Shown piece after piece: positions 1 to 13,904 of a stretch of DNA of 64,000 bases. Numbering within the stretch: position 1 is the stretch's first letter; the number at the start of each line of letters is the position of its first letter. A model generated the notes under the pieces. That model had not been told where the DNA came from and did no database searches. It saw only the letters and a list, made by a program, of their open reading frames with translations. The translations under genes and the position numbers were made by a program. Origin of the DNA: Certhia americana (Eukaryota; Chordata; Aves; Passeriformes; Certhiidae); the NCBI GenBank assembly GCA_018697195.1, contig CM031858.1:85123486-85187485 (forward strand), in the 5' to 3' direction.

Positions 1-3000
1 CCAGTGCTTATAAGTAGCAAGCTCTAAGCAATTCATTTGTTTTCTGTGTTATCCTCTTGAAATGTAAGAAGTCTTGCTGCTTTACTGGAGTTTGGACTTA
101 ACCATAGGTCCCAGGAAGCTACAAGTTTGTTAGAGACTGATCAGAGAGTCTGAAGTTCTCTGGTTGCCTCTATTCAGAGCAAAGAAATAACTAACAAAAG
201 TTAACAAAAAGAAAAAACAATATGTATTCTCATTATCTTGAACCCTGTAGCATATTAATGATGTTCTTTATCTACAAGTAGGATTTTTATGGTTATCAGG
301 CTCCATATAGAAATAATATTGATCATAATATTGTGACATTAAGTCTTGCTGTCTTCATGAAATGAATTAGTAGGGACATAATTTTTGTCATGTTTTGTCA
401 TGCCTGTGGTCATTTGACATAAAATCTGTTGGATTTACATTGTGAAAATGTCAAGGTTTCTTGCAAAGTAAAGTTATTAGATGCTGAAGGTCATATTTTT
501 ATAGGAACATTAGCAACTATTGATGCTGAGATATCAAAGGTTTTATTTTGTTAACCATGTTTGGTGAGACTGATGCAGTTGGATGTCTGGTAGCCAAAAT
601 GATGCTTATAAGCTAGTGTCTGGATTTAGACTGGAGGTCTATGAAATCTCTCTGCAGTTTGTCTTCATTTGTATTTGAGGTGTATTGTTTTCTTTGAGAA
701 ATTTTAGGAAAAAAATCAGAAAAGGCATGCAATGAAAATATTAATTTTCCTTGTACTGTGGACCACTCTTTTTTTTTTCACTCCATTTCTAAAATTTGCC
801 TCTTGCACCTATTTGCTCTGATCCTAGTTAGCAGAGAAGAAAGAGGACATGATGCTGGCACTCAGCTTATTTCACCCTGTGCTTCTGCACCCTGGGGAGA
901 GAAACCCAAATACAGACAAATAATATTTGCAATATTTTCTTAACCTGAAACAACATGAGAATAGCAGCCATGTGGGTGCAATATCAGATACACCTGTATC
1001 CTACACAACACAGTGCATTTTACACTGCAAAACTATCTTGGAGCTTTTAACCTTGCTGCTGTCTTAAAACTGTGATTTCTACAGGTAATTAATCTTTTGT
1101 GTTTTCTTAAAATATCATAGCTGGTTTAATTCTATTCCTTTTGCTATTCAGTTATGTCAGTTTCTCCAATACCTTGAATAGGAACAACAGAAAGTTCAAA
1201 ATAAGCTAAGTCCTTAGAGTACCCTTTTCCTCCCCCTTTGTCACTATGCAGGAACGATGTCAATTTGAGGGTAAAACAGTCAGGAAGATGGTGTAACTGC
1301 ATCATTTACCTTGTCTCTATAGCCTGGTTTATAATGGTTGGACAATTTTCTCTGCTTGACCCAAACAAATGAGCTCTTGGAATGATGACTGCTGACTGCC
1401 TGCAACTTAAAGCCATTATGCAGTAAAATCTTCACAGTTCCTTCACATTATGAAATAGAGAACAAGATGCAGTTTTTCTCCTCGGTAGTATTGTTCCCTC
1501 TTTGGGGTATGCTGCTGAAACTCCTACATGGTATGGCTGCTGCTGTGAGTCTTATAAAAATAATATTTCTGATAGTGTGTTTGCCCAAATGTTTCATGAA
1601 ACTCTACAGACTTGGAACAAACTTAATCATTGTGTAGGAGAGTGTTTAATTGCTGCTGCTATCTTATGTTTAAAATTCATTTACTTTGCTTTCTACAGAA
1701 ATGCCTTACCAAAAATTTCATAATTCCTTTACTGAGATAATATGCAAAATTCACCTAGAGCTTTGCCACTCATTTTTGTTCCTAAGATAATATATAAATA
1801 CAATTATATGTCTAATTTGATGAAATCTATCTTTTTTTTTTTTTTTTTAAGATAAAAAGTTCCAAGTTGTAGTCATCGTATTTATAGCTACATATACCTG
1901 CAAGTAAATAACTATAGGATAACTAGTCTATTAGTCAGCATCTGTTCAGATGTTACCACTGGATGTATTTTCAGAGTTCTAGAGTCATTTACTAAACATA
2001 TATTTTATTGGGATAATCAAAATTATGGAAGTCAGATGGCAACTTGACTGTATTGCACACTACATACTGGGTGATAAATGAAGTTCTGTTATTTAGAGAA
2101 ATCTTGAAAAGATAACTTATTTGGTTAAATTTTTGTTCTGATTAGTGTCACAGAGACATACTATACGATGCTCATATAACATGTATATGATTTTTAAACT
2201 CCTGGTTTATGAAAATTCTTGTTGTCAACACTCTACAGGATTTTATTTACATTTTCTTAAAGCCTTATTTCTCATTTTGATGAAATTCAACAGAATTTAG
2301 TATTTCTTTTTGTTTAAAGAGAATGCACTTTGCTTGAATTTGCGTTAATACATAAATCTTATTGACAAATGAAATAATAAAGTAATCAGGAATATAAAAC
2401 TTGCAGTGTTCAGCTAAAGATTAGAAAATTCATATTTTATGTGGTTTGTGTTATGTATCTAGGCTAAATTAAACTCAGCAGAGCAGATAAGTCCATTGAT
2501 GAGGCAATAAAATGCAATCTGAACATGCTGTTTGTCTTACTGTTAGCAGTATGTTAAGTGGAAAATATTGGAATTGGAAAATTAACATTTTAAATGGTGT
2601 CATTTCTTTCAAGCTGCTTGTGGTCTTTTTTTTTAAGCTCTTAGAGATATTGTTCTTTTGCTATTTTACTACTATTTATTTAAGTACTCCAACTGGAAGT
2701 TGGAGCAATTAAGCTTGGTGGTACTGACACAAAATTAGGCTTTTCTGCCTCAAGCAGCATACGCTTGAAAAACTCACTCAAATAACACTGTAAACACTGA
2801 TATACTAAATTGTAAGGGCAAAAGAATTTTTTTAATGAAGTTGTATTGCAAAACTTCTGTGTCTTTAAAGACAGAAGTCTTCTTAGCTAAGTTAGAATTC
2901 CTTTCTGAATATTTTTGAATTTAAAAGTTTGGCCAAAGGGAAGCCAAAAGAATAAAATGAAACAAAGGTAAGCAAGCTAAGTGAGAAAAATAAGATACTA

Positions 3001-6000
3001 TGAACCTGTCATTGAAAATGTATGGAATGGAAAATGAACATATTTGGATCTGCAAATGATAAAAGTATTTCATTATTATAAAATATTTATTAATATTTAA
3101 TTTTATTATCATTAAATATTATTTTATTGTAATTATATATAGTTAATTATTATATAAAATATCTTCTTGAAGGCTGTGCTATAGTGAAGCAGCCTATCCC
3201 TCTTTCTACTTCTGAGCTTTTGAGAAAATAAAAGAACATAAACCTAAAAAGAGTGATGTTGAAGAACTTCTGGAGTTTTTAATTTGAAACGAAAACACCA
3301 TTGGAACAGAGTAACAGCCATCATAAATAAAAAAATTTAGGTGATTGTACAAATACCATCAGTAATGGGATGAAAATAGAAATAAAAATTCACAAATCAC
3401 TGATTGTGACTGGTATCATGGGCAAATAGTTTATGGTACTTTAAGAGTTAACTTATTTCAAAAAAATCAGATATAGCAGAAATCACAGTGCTTGTTTCTT
3501 GGTATTTCTTGATGAGCCTTGGGGTTATTTTTAACAAAAAAAGGGATTGCTGCCATGCTTTCTGCATATCAGATGGTAGGTATAGCGTAAGTTAAGGTTT
3601 TCTTTTTTCCATTTTTCCATTTTCCATATTTTTATTGAAATGAGGCTTTAGAATGAGCCAACTCTCCCTTGTAAAACCCTCTTTTGATTTTGCTCCTTTC
3701 CAGTCACTCTCCCCTGACACTAGGGCCCAGTAATTCTTGGAGATTGTGTCTACATCCCAGATAGACAGGGGTAATATGAATTTACTCCTTGTACATCATA
3801 AAGCACTAAGGATCTCACAGTCACCACCAGTGAAAAAAGTCTGCATGAGTAAGAAACATTTGAAAACTCTAAGTCTGGAAATGATCAACTTTTTCTTTTT
3901 CTTTTTTGCAATCAATATATCAGTTACTAAACTTCACTTTGAGTGGGTGGATGGTCTAAATACTGCCTCTGTCAGTCTCAAGAACTGTCCTGAACCATTG
4001 TAAATGAAGCACTGATCATCTGGGGCCTGCTTTAAAACAGACTCAGTGACAGTCCACATTATCAAAGAGAATGCTCACCCATAAAGTCTAAAACTGCTGC
4101 CTTAATGTACCAAGGAATCTTTTTGTACGTGTGTTGTCTGTCATACTTTCAGCTTCTCAAGGAGCTGGGTCAAAGTTTGCATTTGAACACATAACCCTGT
4201 GGGTTAACCAGGAGTACAGATCCTGCGAGATCTCTTTAATTGTAAGTCTTGTCTGTTTTACAATTCTCTTCACCTCTTTTGTTACTGTCTTTTTACATAG
4301 GTCATTATTAGTATCTAAAAATGCTATGTGACATTTAGGAGAGAGGCTCTTCTATAACTGATCAGGCTTATCCACTGCAGTGTTGGCACCAGCCCAATTT
4401 TCGAGTTCAAAGTGTTATGTAAATTCATTGCATGAACATCTATCAGAGAAATGCTATTTTCAAAGGCATAAGAGAATAGATTTTCTTTAAGAATGCATGT
4501 GTAAGACATGTATCACATTAAATACTTGCTGCACCTTCAAACTTATAATGCAAGAATATCCTTTGGCCATATATTATTATTCCGCAAAATTGCATATGCA
4601 AAAAGTCAGAACTTCAGTGCAAGCTAATGTTTGCCCTCCGCTTGGCTTTTTGATTGCTGAGACTGCCCAGAATTAAGTCACAGATGAGTGTCCCAGTGTG
4701 AGGATTCAGCAATGGCTGATGGCTCCAAGCACAGGCGGCTCAGTGCATTCTAATGCGTGTTAGATGGATGTGGGTGTTACCTCAGTGAATGACTAGGTCA
4801 CTGAGATCCCAGAGGTCTGACACTCAGTCCAACAGACACATTTGCACTCTGGATGCTATCCACAAACTACATTTAAAACAACAACCAGGTAGTATATTTT
4901 TTGCAGTGGAATTTGTTAACATGACTACTAGATGTGTCAAGGTCTTTGGGGGTATTATCTGTCATTTTTACTGCCTTGCCTGCTAGATGCTTGTGCCAGA
5001 GAGACCATCAAGATGTACTGGCTGCAGTGTGCACCATCTTCTCATTGTTGTAGTACTCTGAACCACTGTGACCAGGTATTTTCTTTCTCCTCTTACACAG
5101 GTCGCTGCTGTGAAAATACAATTTGAATTTCTAACAGATTTTATGTTATGTACACTGTGAGAAATGAGAGAAATACCTTGAAAGAGCAAAATTCAGGGTA
5201 TCTGCTGATGACTCTGATGCACTGGTTATCCTCATGCCATTCATTTCATGCCAACTCTATTTATCATCTGCTAGTTGAATATAATATTAAGGCTCTCCAG
5301 AAATTGCATTCCCTCCTCTACTGCAGTGGGACATGAGTGTTCAATAAGGTGAAGAAAAAATGATAGAATAAAAATTTACTTATTGAAATCCTACTTGAAT
5401 AAATTTTGAGAACTGAGACATGAATCTTAATTTCTATTTCTCTAGCATTGGTTGTTCTGGAAGCTAGAGGGCCATAAAATAATCTTAAAGATTCACAATA
5501 AAACAACTGGTATTATTCTTAGTGATTTTAGCAGGTTTACTCACTGCTGATTGATTTTATCTACTTGTGAGGGTGACTGAAATAGTTTGAATTAAAAAAA
5601 AATAGCTTATTCTAATTCATAGAACATTTTTCACTCCTAAATATGTCCTTTCTTTCTTTCTTCCCTCTAATCTATGACAAGGTTCACTGTTAAACTCAAT
5701 CTAAAATAACTTCACCAAAGAAATGCTCTACAAGAAGTTTTCTTCTCCAAAACTTTCCACAGGTATGCTAAGATTGTAGTCATCTGTAGAAGATGATGGC
5801 TTTTGTGTTATGTTCCTTTCCCTTTGATTGAAAATGGTACAGTCCTTGGATTGCAAAGCACTTGGTAAGTGGAATCCTGTCAGAAGGAATGTTCTGACTG
5901 GCAGCAGATATTTGAAGTAAGTCCAGTGTGAGCTGAGAGAGTTCAATTTTCTTGTATTCTTGGGCACAATACAAGAAAATGAAATTCTTTTTTCTCCTCT

Positions 6001-7307
6001 GCATTTCATGAGTCTTTTGTATTATCTTGCTTTGTAAAAAATATTCCCGTAAAAAGTAATTTGTTGTTTTTACTGGTCTAGAGCTGGTTTTGTGGAATTT
6101 GGTTTCTAAAGCATACTTTCAGCTTTGACAATGTTTACATAGCACTATTTTAAAGGAACTAGTAAAATAGCATGACACGGCTACAAGAATTAAATGTTTC
6201 TCCATCCCGTTCAGGATATGCTCTACAGGTTTGCTATTACATATTTTCTTAACCTCTGACTGGAATATAACAATAGATATTTAATGACAGGAGAACTGTC
6301 CTTGTAACTTGCCACAAGTTTACTGCTGCAGACTTTCACTATAATAAAAAGCGTACTTTGCATTGAGGTGTAAATGCAATCCTGTACAGAGAAAAAAGGA
6401 GGGGGAACATGAATGTTAAACCTCTTCCCTCATTCCCTGAATGATGGTGTTGTTATTTCTTAAAGAGTGCTGAAATTTAGGTGCTGTAAGGAGAGAATAT
6501 GCATTGCATTTTATTAAGACAATGATTCACAGAAGCAATCAATTTCAGGCATAAAAATTGCATCAGACTTCTAACTATAAACCCATGAGCCTGGCTGCAA
6601 TCCTTGACTAAGAGGATTTTTAGCATTCTATGTACCTGTAGCAATTGCAAATGCAAGTCTTGCTTTTGAGCAATCCAGCAGCTAAATGAGGAAAACATGC
6701 CATTAGTCAGCTACATATTCATTTGTCTGTGGAAATTGCACATGAGTACTATTTATCACTATTTCATGTGGCAATAGCAATTCTAACCCATAGTCCACCA
6801 CATGCTTTCCAATAGAAAAGCTTCTGTTCTCTTTCTTTTGGCAGTTCTTTAGATTGAGGTCATGTCTTCAGAAAAAGATATTCTCTACAACTTCGAGATG
6901 ATGGCTACTAAAGCCGTAAAAACCATAGGGTTCTCAAGTACGGATGTATTTTTGCAGGGAAGTCATTAATTAGGAATAATTATTTGCACCCTGGATGAGC
7001 AACTCTGTCCTGACTAGTTTCAATGGATGTGATCTTTTAAGTTACATCTTCACATTACTCTGTAACAGTTTTCACAAGTTCTTTTTCTTGTTTAGGCTGA
7101 CAACCTTAAAGCTCACTCTGGGCTTTAATAATTAAGCTGAGTTTCCACCTGACAGCAGCATTGACAAAGACTTTCTGGGCACTTCATATCATGACCTAGA
7201 ATTGTGCAATTTCATTTCCAAGCACACACCATTGCAACTTTGATTTGAAGACTATGAGTTTTCACAGTATAGTTGAAGACCAGATTTGTCCTCCAGGCTT
7301 ATTCTTA

Positions 7308-7338
<31 letters not shown>

Positions 7339-7368
7339 CAATGATGATGGTGATGATGATAATGATGG
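7308..7368. repeat. (GAT)n microsatellite, interrupted
   Basis: About twenty ATG/GAT trinucleotide units run in succession, with scattered substitutions (ACA, GGT, ATA) in the second half. It creates a run of isoleucine codons in a minus-strand frame, which explains a long spurious open frame here. Confidence 0.95.
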
Positions 7369-8266
7369 AAACATTGAAAAAAATGTAGTTAGGGTCACGA
7401 CATTTTCCAAATAGTGTTCCAGGAAGCGATTTGAGGCACCATGACTTAAAAAAAATCACACTAGTGCCATCATAAAAAGAGCCTTTCCACTTTTTCAGTA
7501 AGGGCTTGCTTTCAAAACTCTGCCTGCAAGTCCAGCAGGTGATCCTTGCTTTATGAACAAACCACCAATGTGCTCTCACCTTGTGCTTCCCATCTCCATG
7601 GTAACAGATGGAGTGGGGGGAAAAACTTCGGCATCTCAATAATAGCTAACCAGCCAAAACTGGGTGGAATAATGATCACTTGTTTGCAGGCAAGGAAAAT
7701 TCTCTGCTAAGTAGACATCAAAGGTAATGCTGGCCAAGATGGAAGTCCAAGAGTGATGCCTCTGCATCTGTGACTCTGCCCTTTGGTGCACCTGTATAAA
7801 TTTTGACTGTGAAGTTTTCCTAGTTATGTTCCTGATAAAATTTAGTATATCTCTTGAGCTCCTGATATACATTCCTTGAAAGGTTAAGATCAATCCTGGC
7901 AGGCAGTTTAGGCAACATCTGAAGGGATGTTCTCCAAAAATATGCCTCCAGTAACAAACCCCTAAGACTTCAGCGCATTCTCACAAATCCAAAGATTTCT
8001 GTGGTGGTCTTGGTATTCGACTGCTGCTGCTCTGCTTCCTGAAATCTGGCTGCTCCTCATTACACTGTCTTAAGGACACATAAGGGCACTAAGGCTGACA
8101 CAGGAAGGGAGACAAGTACATGGAAAGAAGATTCCAGTAGAAGAGGTAGGCTGCTTGAATTTTCTGAGCAGTAAATTTGCCACAAGTGTGACTGTAAATG
8201 GCACCATTTTAAAAATCAGATTCAAAATGGTAGGTTTTGAAATTAGGGGAGTGCCAAGTTAATTCT

Positions 8267-8310
8267 TAAAAAAAACAAAACCAAAAACAAAAAAAAACCA
8301 ACCAAACAAC
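8267..8310. repeat. A-rich to A/C-rich low-complexity tract
   Basis: An A run grades into AAAACC/CCAACC-like sequence with no G on the plus strand. It is one of at least six tracts of the same polarity in this window. Confidence 0.85.
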
Positions 8311-11036
8311 TCATTTAACTTTTTCTAGAAAAGAAAAAAACTTTAAAAATATGGTAACCCCTTTCTTTTTCTTTATACAGGTTTTCATTTTATATGGAAC
8401 AATATATGTTGGCACTGCACGGTGATGATTTTTAATGATGAGAAAAATTTTTGGTTTTTTGCTCTTCTTCTCTAGGGATAAAGATTTAGGATCCATTGTA
8501 GAGGGTCCAAAAAAGAAGGAAGTGATGTGTTGATGCATAAAAATGCAAGTATGAAGAAAGGAAAAGCAAAGACTCTCCAAATAAGAGTGATGTGACCAGA
8601 GCCCTAAATGTGGTCACTACTGGTTGTCATTCAGGACTGACAGTCAAGGTTACCTCAGCAGCTATTAGGATCTTCTGGTGAATATAGATGACACTGAAGT
8701 AATGTTGTTTACTGAGAGTCTGACAGGTTTCAAGGATAAAATACAAAGTGCTACTGATGAAGTCAACTGACAGGGACACCACAATTTCCTTGTCTTTAAT
8801 TTTTTTCTAATGTGTCGTGATCTGCAAAGTAATATTGACGCTACAGTAGTTCCTAAAATAGATGCCATTATGTTCATTAGATACTTCACATCTGGATATC
8901 ACAACCAGTGTCTGTTGTAAGTAGCAGGGGGGGAGGGAAGTAATTTTAATCTTTTCTGGGTTTTCTTGATTAGATATCTTAAACTTCATAAGCATTTATT
9001 TAATTCCTATTAGCATTTAACAGTCAAATGCCCTCAATGGAGAAAAAATACCCTAGAGGCAGCATAGAAATTAATGGTTATTCTGTGATATATCTTCTTT
9101 CTGACAAGGACTTAAATATTGAAATTCTAATTTGTTTATTATGCAGGAAGATGACATTTTATCCCTCCAACCATTTGACAGGAAGACACTATAATTATGC
9201 TTTTCCCTGATTTCCCATTTTCCTCTCTGTGTCTTTTGTGAGACATTATAAGAGTTCAGACTCCCAAACAGGTTTGCCCTAACAGCAGCAACATTTGTAG
9301 TAATCAATGCATGTGCAGTGACTGGTTCTTTCTAGATCATTTCTTCAAGCTGAAATTTTTTTGCCTTCACGCACTGTTATGGGGATGACAGATGGCAATG
9401 TGTTTGTTAGGAAAAGTGGAGGTGACTTTAATGCACTCTCTGTACATCTCTATGCTTGCTCTATTATCAAGCTCTGATTTGTTCTGAGGGAGAGCACAAA
9501 AGGCAGTCACTGTATCAGAACACTATCTTGCAAAATAGCAGTTGTAGAAATACTGCATGTAGTTGTGGTTTGTTTGAGTAATTTTCTCTAGGAAGATTAT
9601 TATTACATATTGCAGTCAGAAACTGAGGACAAGGAAACACAACCAACTTGGCAGCTACATCATATATGCAGCTATTCATTTATGCTGTAGGAGAGTTTTG
9701 ATAATATTATTAGTGGCTTATGATGTGAGCAGTGTGTCACATGCTCTGAAAGAGCTGTGCAGCCTTATCAATCCCTAAAGACAGCTAACTGCAAACCACT
9801 TCTAATATTTTGACATTAGCTTGAAATGCCAGTCTTACACATCAGCCTGGTCACTGCAGCTACCATGCATGACTTACTAACATTTCTGAAAACAAAACTA
9901 AAAGTCAAGTAAGAATTTGGAAGAAGACTGGCAAGAAATGGATGGAGTTTAAAACCATGAATTTTGTAGGGACATGGGTAAGCATCAGGAAGGTGGAACA
10001 CAAATGTGTGGATACTGGAGAAGTAACCAAGCCGTCTCCTTTACCCTTGTACACAGCCTGCAGTGAGCACTGAGGGTCCTGGCAGGGCATTCAAATGTTT
10101 TTTAAAGAGCAGGGTTAGCTCTTTGCTGCCACAGAGAAGACAGGGGTTGCAGGTTTCCCTTTCTCAATACTTTCTCAGTGTTTTCCTGCAGCAACAGTGG
10201 GAAAAAGGAGCCCCTTCCCCAGAACTCTTAACTGGGACCTCACACCCTCATTCCACAGCCCCTGCACTGCCTCTGATGATGCCTCTCACCCAGCAGCAAA
10301 GATAGACCAAGGAAAGACTTGGCTGCTTGGTTGAACAGTGTACAGGCAAGGTAGCCCCGAGCGTGGCAGTCAGGCCCTTTCCCTAGTGTGCCTTGGCTTT
10401 TGGTTTAAATTAGCCTGGGGAGTAAACCTGGTCATTTTGAGCCATGAAGGCAATGGGGCCTCTCAGATGAACCAGAAAGCATTTGCAAGGCTTGTCATGG
10501 CCTGACATGGGAGAAATAAGTTTCTCAAACTTTTTAAGTCAGGCAATTGCATTTTAGTGGTCTCTCAGAATTCTCCAGTGACCTTCATAACTTCTGATTC
10601 CCAGGCCAGTAGTCCACCATCCATTCTGTGTCAGTTTTGATCCAGAATGATTTTTATTTTCTTTTTTTTTTTAAGAGGAAATTGATATTTTTGAAGATGA
10701 CAAGTGGAGAAGCATAAGTAAAAGCTCTGTTTATGAGATGAAGATGGCAGAGAAGAAAAAAATACATTGTTCTTAACAGACTCAGTTCTGCTTTCCTTAC
10801 AAACTCCTGCCTTTTGATAATATTAACAGGAGCTTTGAATATGCAAAGGTCAGGAGTTCTGTAGCTACAGCTTTGTATCTAATAGTTTGTGGCTGCGTAG
10901 CAAATAACAAAAAATGAAGCTAAATTGCTCTGTTTTGACAGAAATGCTGTGATTAAATGAAAATACTTTATATCTTCATACTTTATACCCTGAGAACCCT
11001 GAAATATGAAGTTTCTTATCAATATGGTAAAAAATT

Positions 11037-11054
11037 AAAAAAAAAAAAAAAAAA
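11037..11054. repeat. Poly-A run
   Basis: A homopolymer of about 18 A residues sits directly after another short A-rich stretch. No polyadenylation signal or recognisable retrocopy precedes it. Confidence 0.9.
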
Positions 11055-13034
11055 GAAAAAGCCAAATTGCCACTGCTATGCTTTGACATTTTGAAATGGG
11101 TAACATATGATTCTCTTGGAGTTTTTTGGCATTTAATGCTTTTCCAATATTTTAGGATAAGAACTGATAAACTGCAGAAGAGAGTATCTCAGAAATACAT
11201 TGTTGAGGTCCTAATGTTGTGTAACTGTCCATATTTTTGTTATATGTATTTTTACATATTTATTATATGTACCTATTTAATCTTTTTTGTCTTTTGAAAC
11301 CAAATATACATACTATGAAACAATTCAAAATATGGCACTGAAGATCAGCACAACAGAATAGCTCTTCTTTGTGAGACTGTGATATGAAAGATACTGATCA
11401 CTTAAGGCAAGATGCAAATAATTGTGATCTGGATAGAAATTAAGAACCTGATTCTGAGTCTTTGTTTGCTTTGGTTCTGTTTGTTTTGGTTTGTTTTACT
11501 GAAAATAAGAGAGGTTTGTTGGTCACTTTTCTCAATGTTACAATTGTGCATAGACTATTTTTCCTGCAAGTGAAATTGAGTATATTCATATGGTTTTAAA
11601 CTGGCATGCGTGTATATGATGAGTAGGACCATTTTTTATGTTTATAGAACTGTCAAAATGTGTGCCAGGATAAAGAGAGAAATCTACAACTAGATATTAC
11701 AAATGCCTACTCATTTGATGTAAAACCTTTTTTAAGGTTTGCACACCCCTTAAGCAAGTGAAACAGGCATTAAGCCCTTTGTAAATGCAGGTAACTTCTT
11801 TTTTTAGTGATTTTGATTTATTAAAGTCATATAAGAAAATATTTTTAGTGTGATAAATATGAAGTATTAAATCAACAAAATCAAATTTACACATGAAATT
11901 TTATGTGATTTTGAGTGGAGATCTAGGACTCCTGACTGTTTTGAGTCAACAAATCTAATATTTCATAATTGCGGAAATATGTCAAATATTTAACTAATAT
12001 TTTCAGAAGCATCTCCTTGATTTAGGAGCCCTGAACCTTAATAGATACAGCTGAAAATTTTGTCTCAGTGAACCATTAGTTGAAATTAAGCGCCAAAGTA
12101 TATAATTTAAAATGTACTACTAAGCACTTAAAAGAATCCCAGAAACTTTCCTCCAGGCTTAAACTATATTAATTGTCTTAAATTCTGCTAAATACTAAGT
12201 CTTAAAAAAGGCACAAATAGGTAAAAGCCATATTTCTGTGTTTACAGCTTAATAAACCAACTGAGAAATGATATGTCAGTGCAGAACACTGGTGGCCAAC
12301 AGCTTGGAAACCATTTTCAAATAGTTTATTTTGTCAATTTTATTTGATTGCAGTTGTCTCCAACTTGGCTGCCAAGTACAGTTAAGAAAGTAAAAAACGG
12401 AGAACAGATCAAAGTTTAAAATAACTCAAATTATGTTAAAATGGCCCAAATATCTATTGATGCTCAATCAGGAATGAAATTACTCTTCAAATAATAAAAG
12501 AAACTTATAAAACTTTAAAGTATTTTCTTACCATTTTGGTGAAATTCGATAAGATTTTCCTGGAAAATTGTTGTCCAAGTATGTTTGGATGTAGAGCCCA
12601 GCAATAATGTGTTGTACAGAGTAGTTTATATTTTGTTGCATTTGCAGGGCCAGAAAGCCAAAACAATGGAGGCTGCCACCCTCTGCATATGTGAACTCAC
12701 ATGCACGTGACTGAATCGTTCGTGCCGCTTATGACATTCCATTTTTGCACGTCTCTTTTGCTACAAGGCTTCTGCCATGCTTGAATGTTTGTCATGCTAC
12801 AGATCAACCAAACTAAGAATGAGCTTTGCCTTAATCGTGCTGACAGAAGATAGGCAGAAAAAATTTTCTTGGTTGAGTCAGCACAGAATTTTTACTGCAG
12901 TGCAGAAATGTGTGTTTTCCAGGCTTCAGCTAAGTATCCTCTGAAATTCTACTTTTTTTTCAAGATCCTGCAGCATGTGTGTGTTACTGCCATGAAGACC
13001 CTGAAAACAACACCTGCACTTCCTCACTTATCAA

Positions 13035-13082
13035 GTTTTTTGGGTTTTTGGGGTTTGTTTTTTTGTTTTTTTTTTTTTTTTT
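13035..13082. repeat. T/G-rich low-complexity tract
   Basis: GGG and GGGG runs separated by T runs lead into a long T homopolymer. Read on the minus strand it is a poly-A followed by A/C-rich sequence, the same polarity as the tracts at 8.27, 17.78, 24.82 and 28.05 kb. Confidence 0.85.
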
Positions 13083-13904
13083 GTATGAAACAATGTCTGT
13101 GATAGGAGTTTTACTTATTTTTCCTTCTGTTATCTGATGTGAACTCAGTAGCACATGCTGTTATTGCACTGCTGATGAGAAATTTCTGTAACAAAGAACA
13201 CATACACATCAATTAATAAAAAGAGTTAACTTAAAGGTTTGTGTTTTGGGGCTACTCTCTCATAAAGAATCATGGTGCCCTCTCACTCACGTTTTCTATT
13301 GGCTATAATTTAGAAAAAACTGTTCACAATAAGATATCTGGATCAGGAAGCACCATTTTGTTTGTTGGGCAATGTGGATCAAATTCATTTCTGACTGTAA
13401 GCATCTAGAAAAGTAATCTGTTTTCTTGAGGACCTTTTCACTATGGTGTGAGGACCTGAGACATCTCAGTTTAATTGCCTAAGGTTAGAGAAATTAATTT
13501 TCTTTCATGATTGTTTAAAAACACAATTAATCTCATTCCTTCCCTAGAAAAAATTAGCTCCTCTGTTAGTGTTATGCACACACAGATTTTCCTTTGCAAT
13601 TCTCTTTCCAATTCCCTTTAACCTCACACAATGTATTTTCAATGGCAGAATTATCAGAATGACTTTCCCCACTGCACAAGTCTTGTACTTACAGTCACTT
13701 ATACTTTTTAGTCTACAAAGAAAATGTAAACACCTCTGCAATGCAGTGTCAAGTTTGCTTAGCAGCTTAGAAGAAATACAAATAGCACATTTTAGCAGAA
13801 AGTGTAATGAAGCATATATGTGTACTCACAGAAATTGTTGAAATAATTTTAATTTTATATTTGTATGTTTGTTTTTTTTTTTTCTTGTTAGTGTGAGAAG
13901 ATGC

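Larger units (their letters stand above)
1..13904. other. AT-rich non-coding stretch, no gene recognised
   Basis: I see no intact gene, no CR1 and no LTR here. The open frames present are short, start in arbitrary places and carry low-complexity residues. Local features are an extremely AT-rich block (about 3060-3170), a GAT microsatellite, a short A/C tract near 8.27 kb, an A18 run near 11.04 kb and a T/G-rich tract near 13.04 kb. A slightly GC-richer patch at about 10.04-10.50 kb matches nothing I recognise. Exon-like segments near 4.15 and 5.10 kb are described as findings. This is intron or intergenic DNA of a bird-like genome by inference. Confidence 0.6.

Noticed and set aside
7262..7639. 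125-codon minus-strand frame with a long isoleucine run
   Set aside because: The isoleucine run is the GAT microsatellite read in reverse; the rest has no recognisable motif.
8476..8521. 15-codon exon-like segment (DKDLGSIVEGPKKKE) after a good acceptor
   Set aside because: Too short to distinguish from chance and the GTGATG donor is weak.
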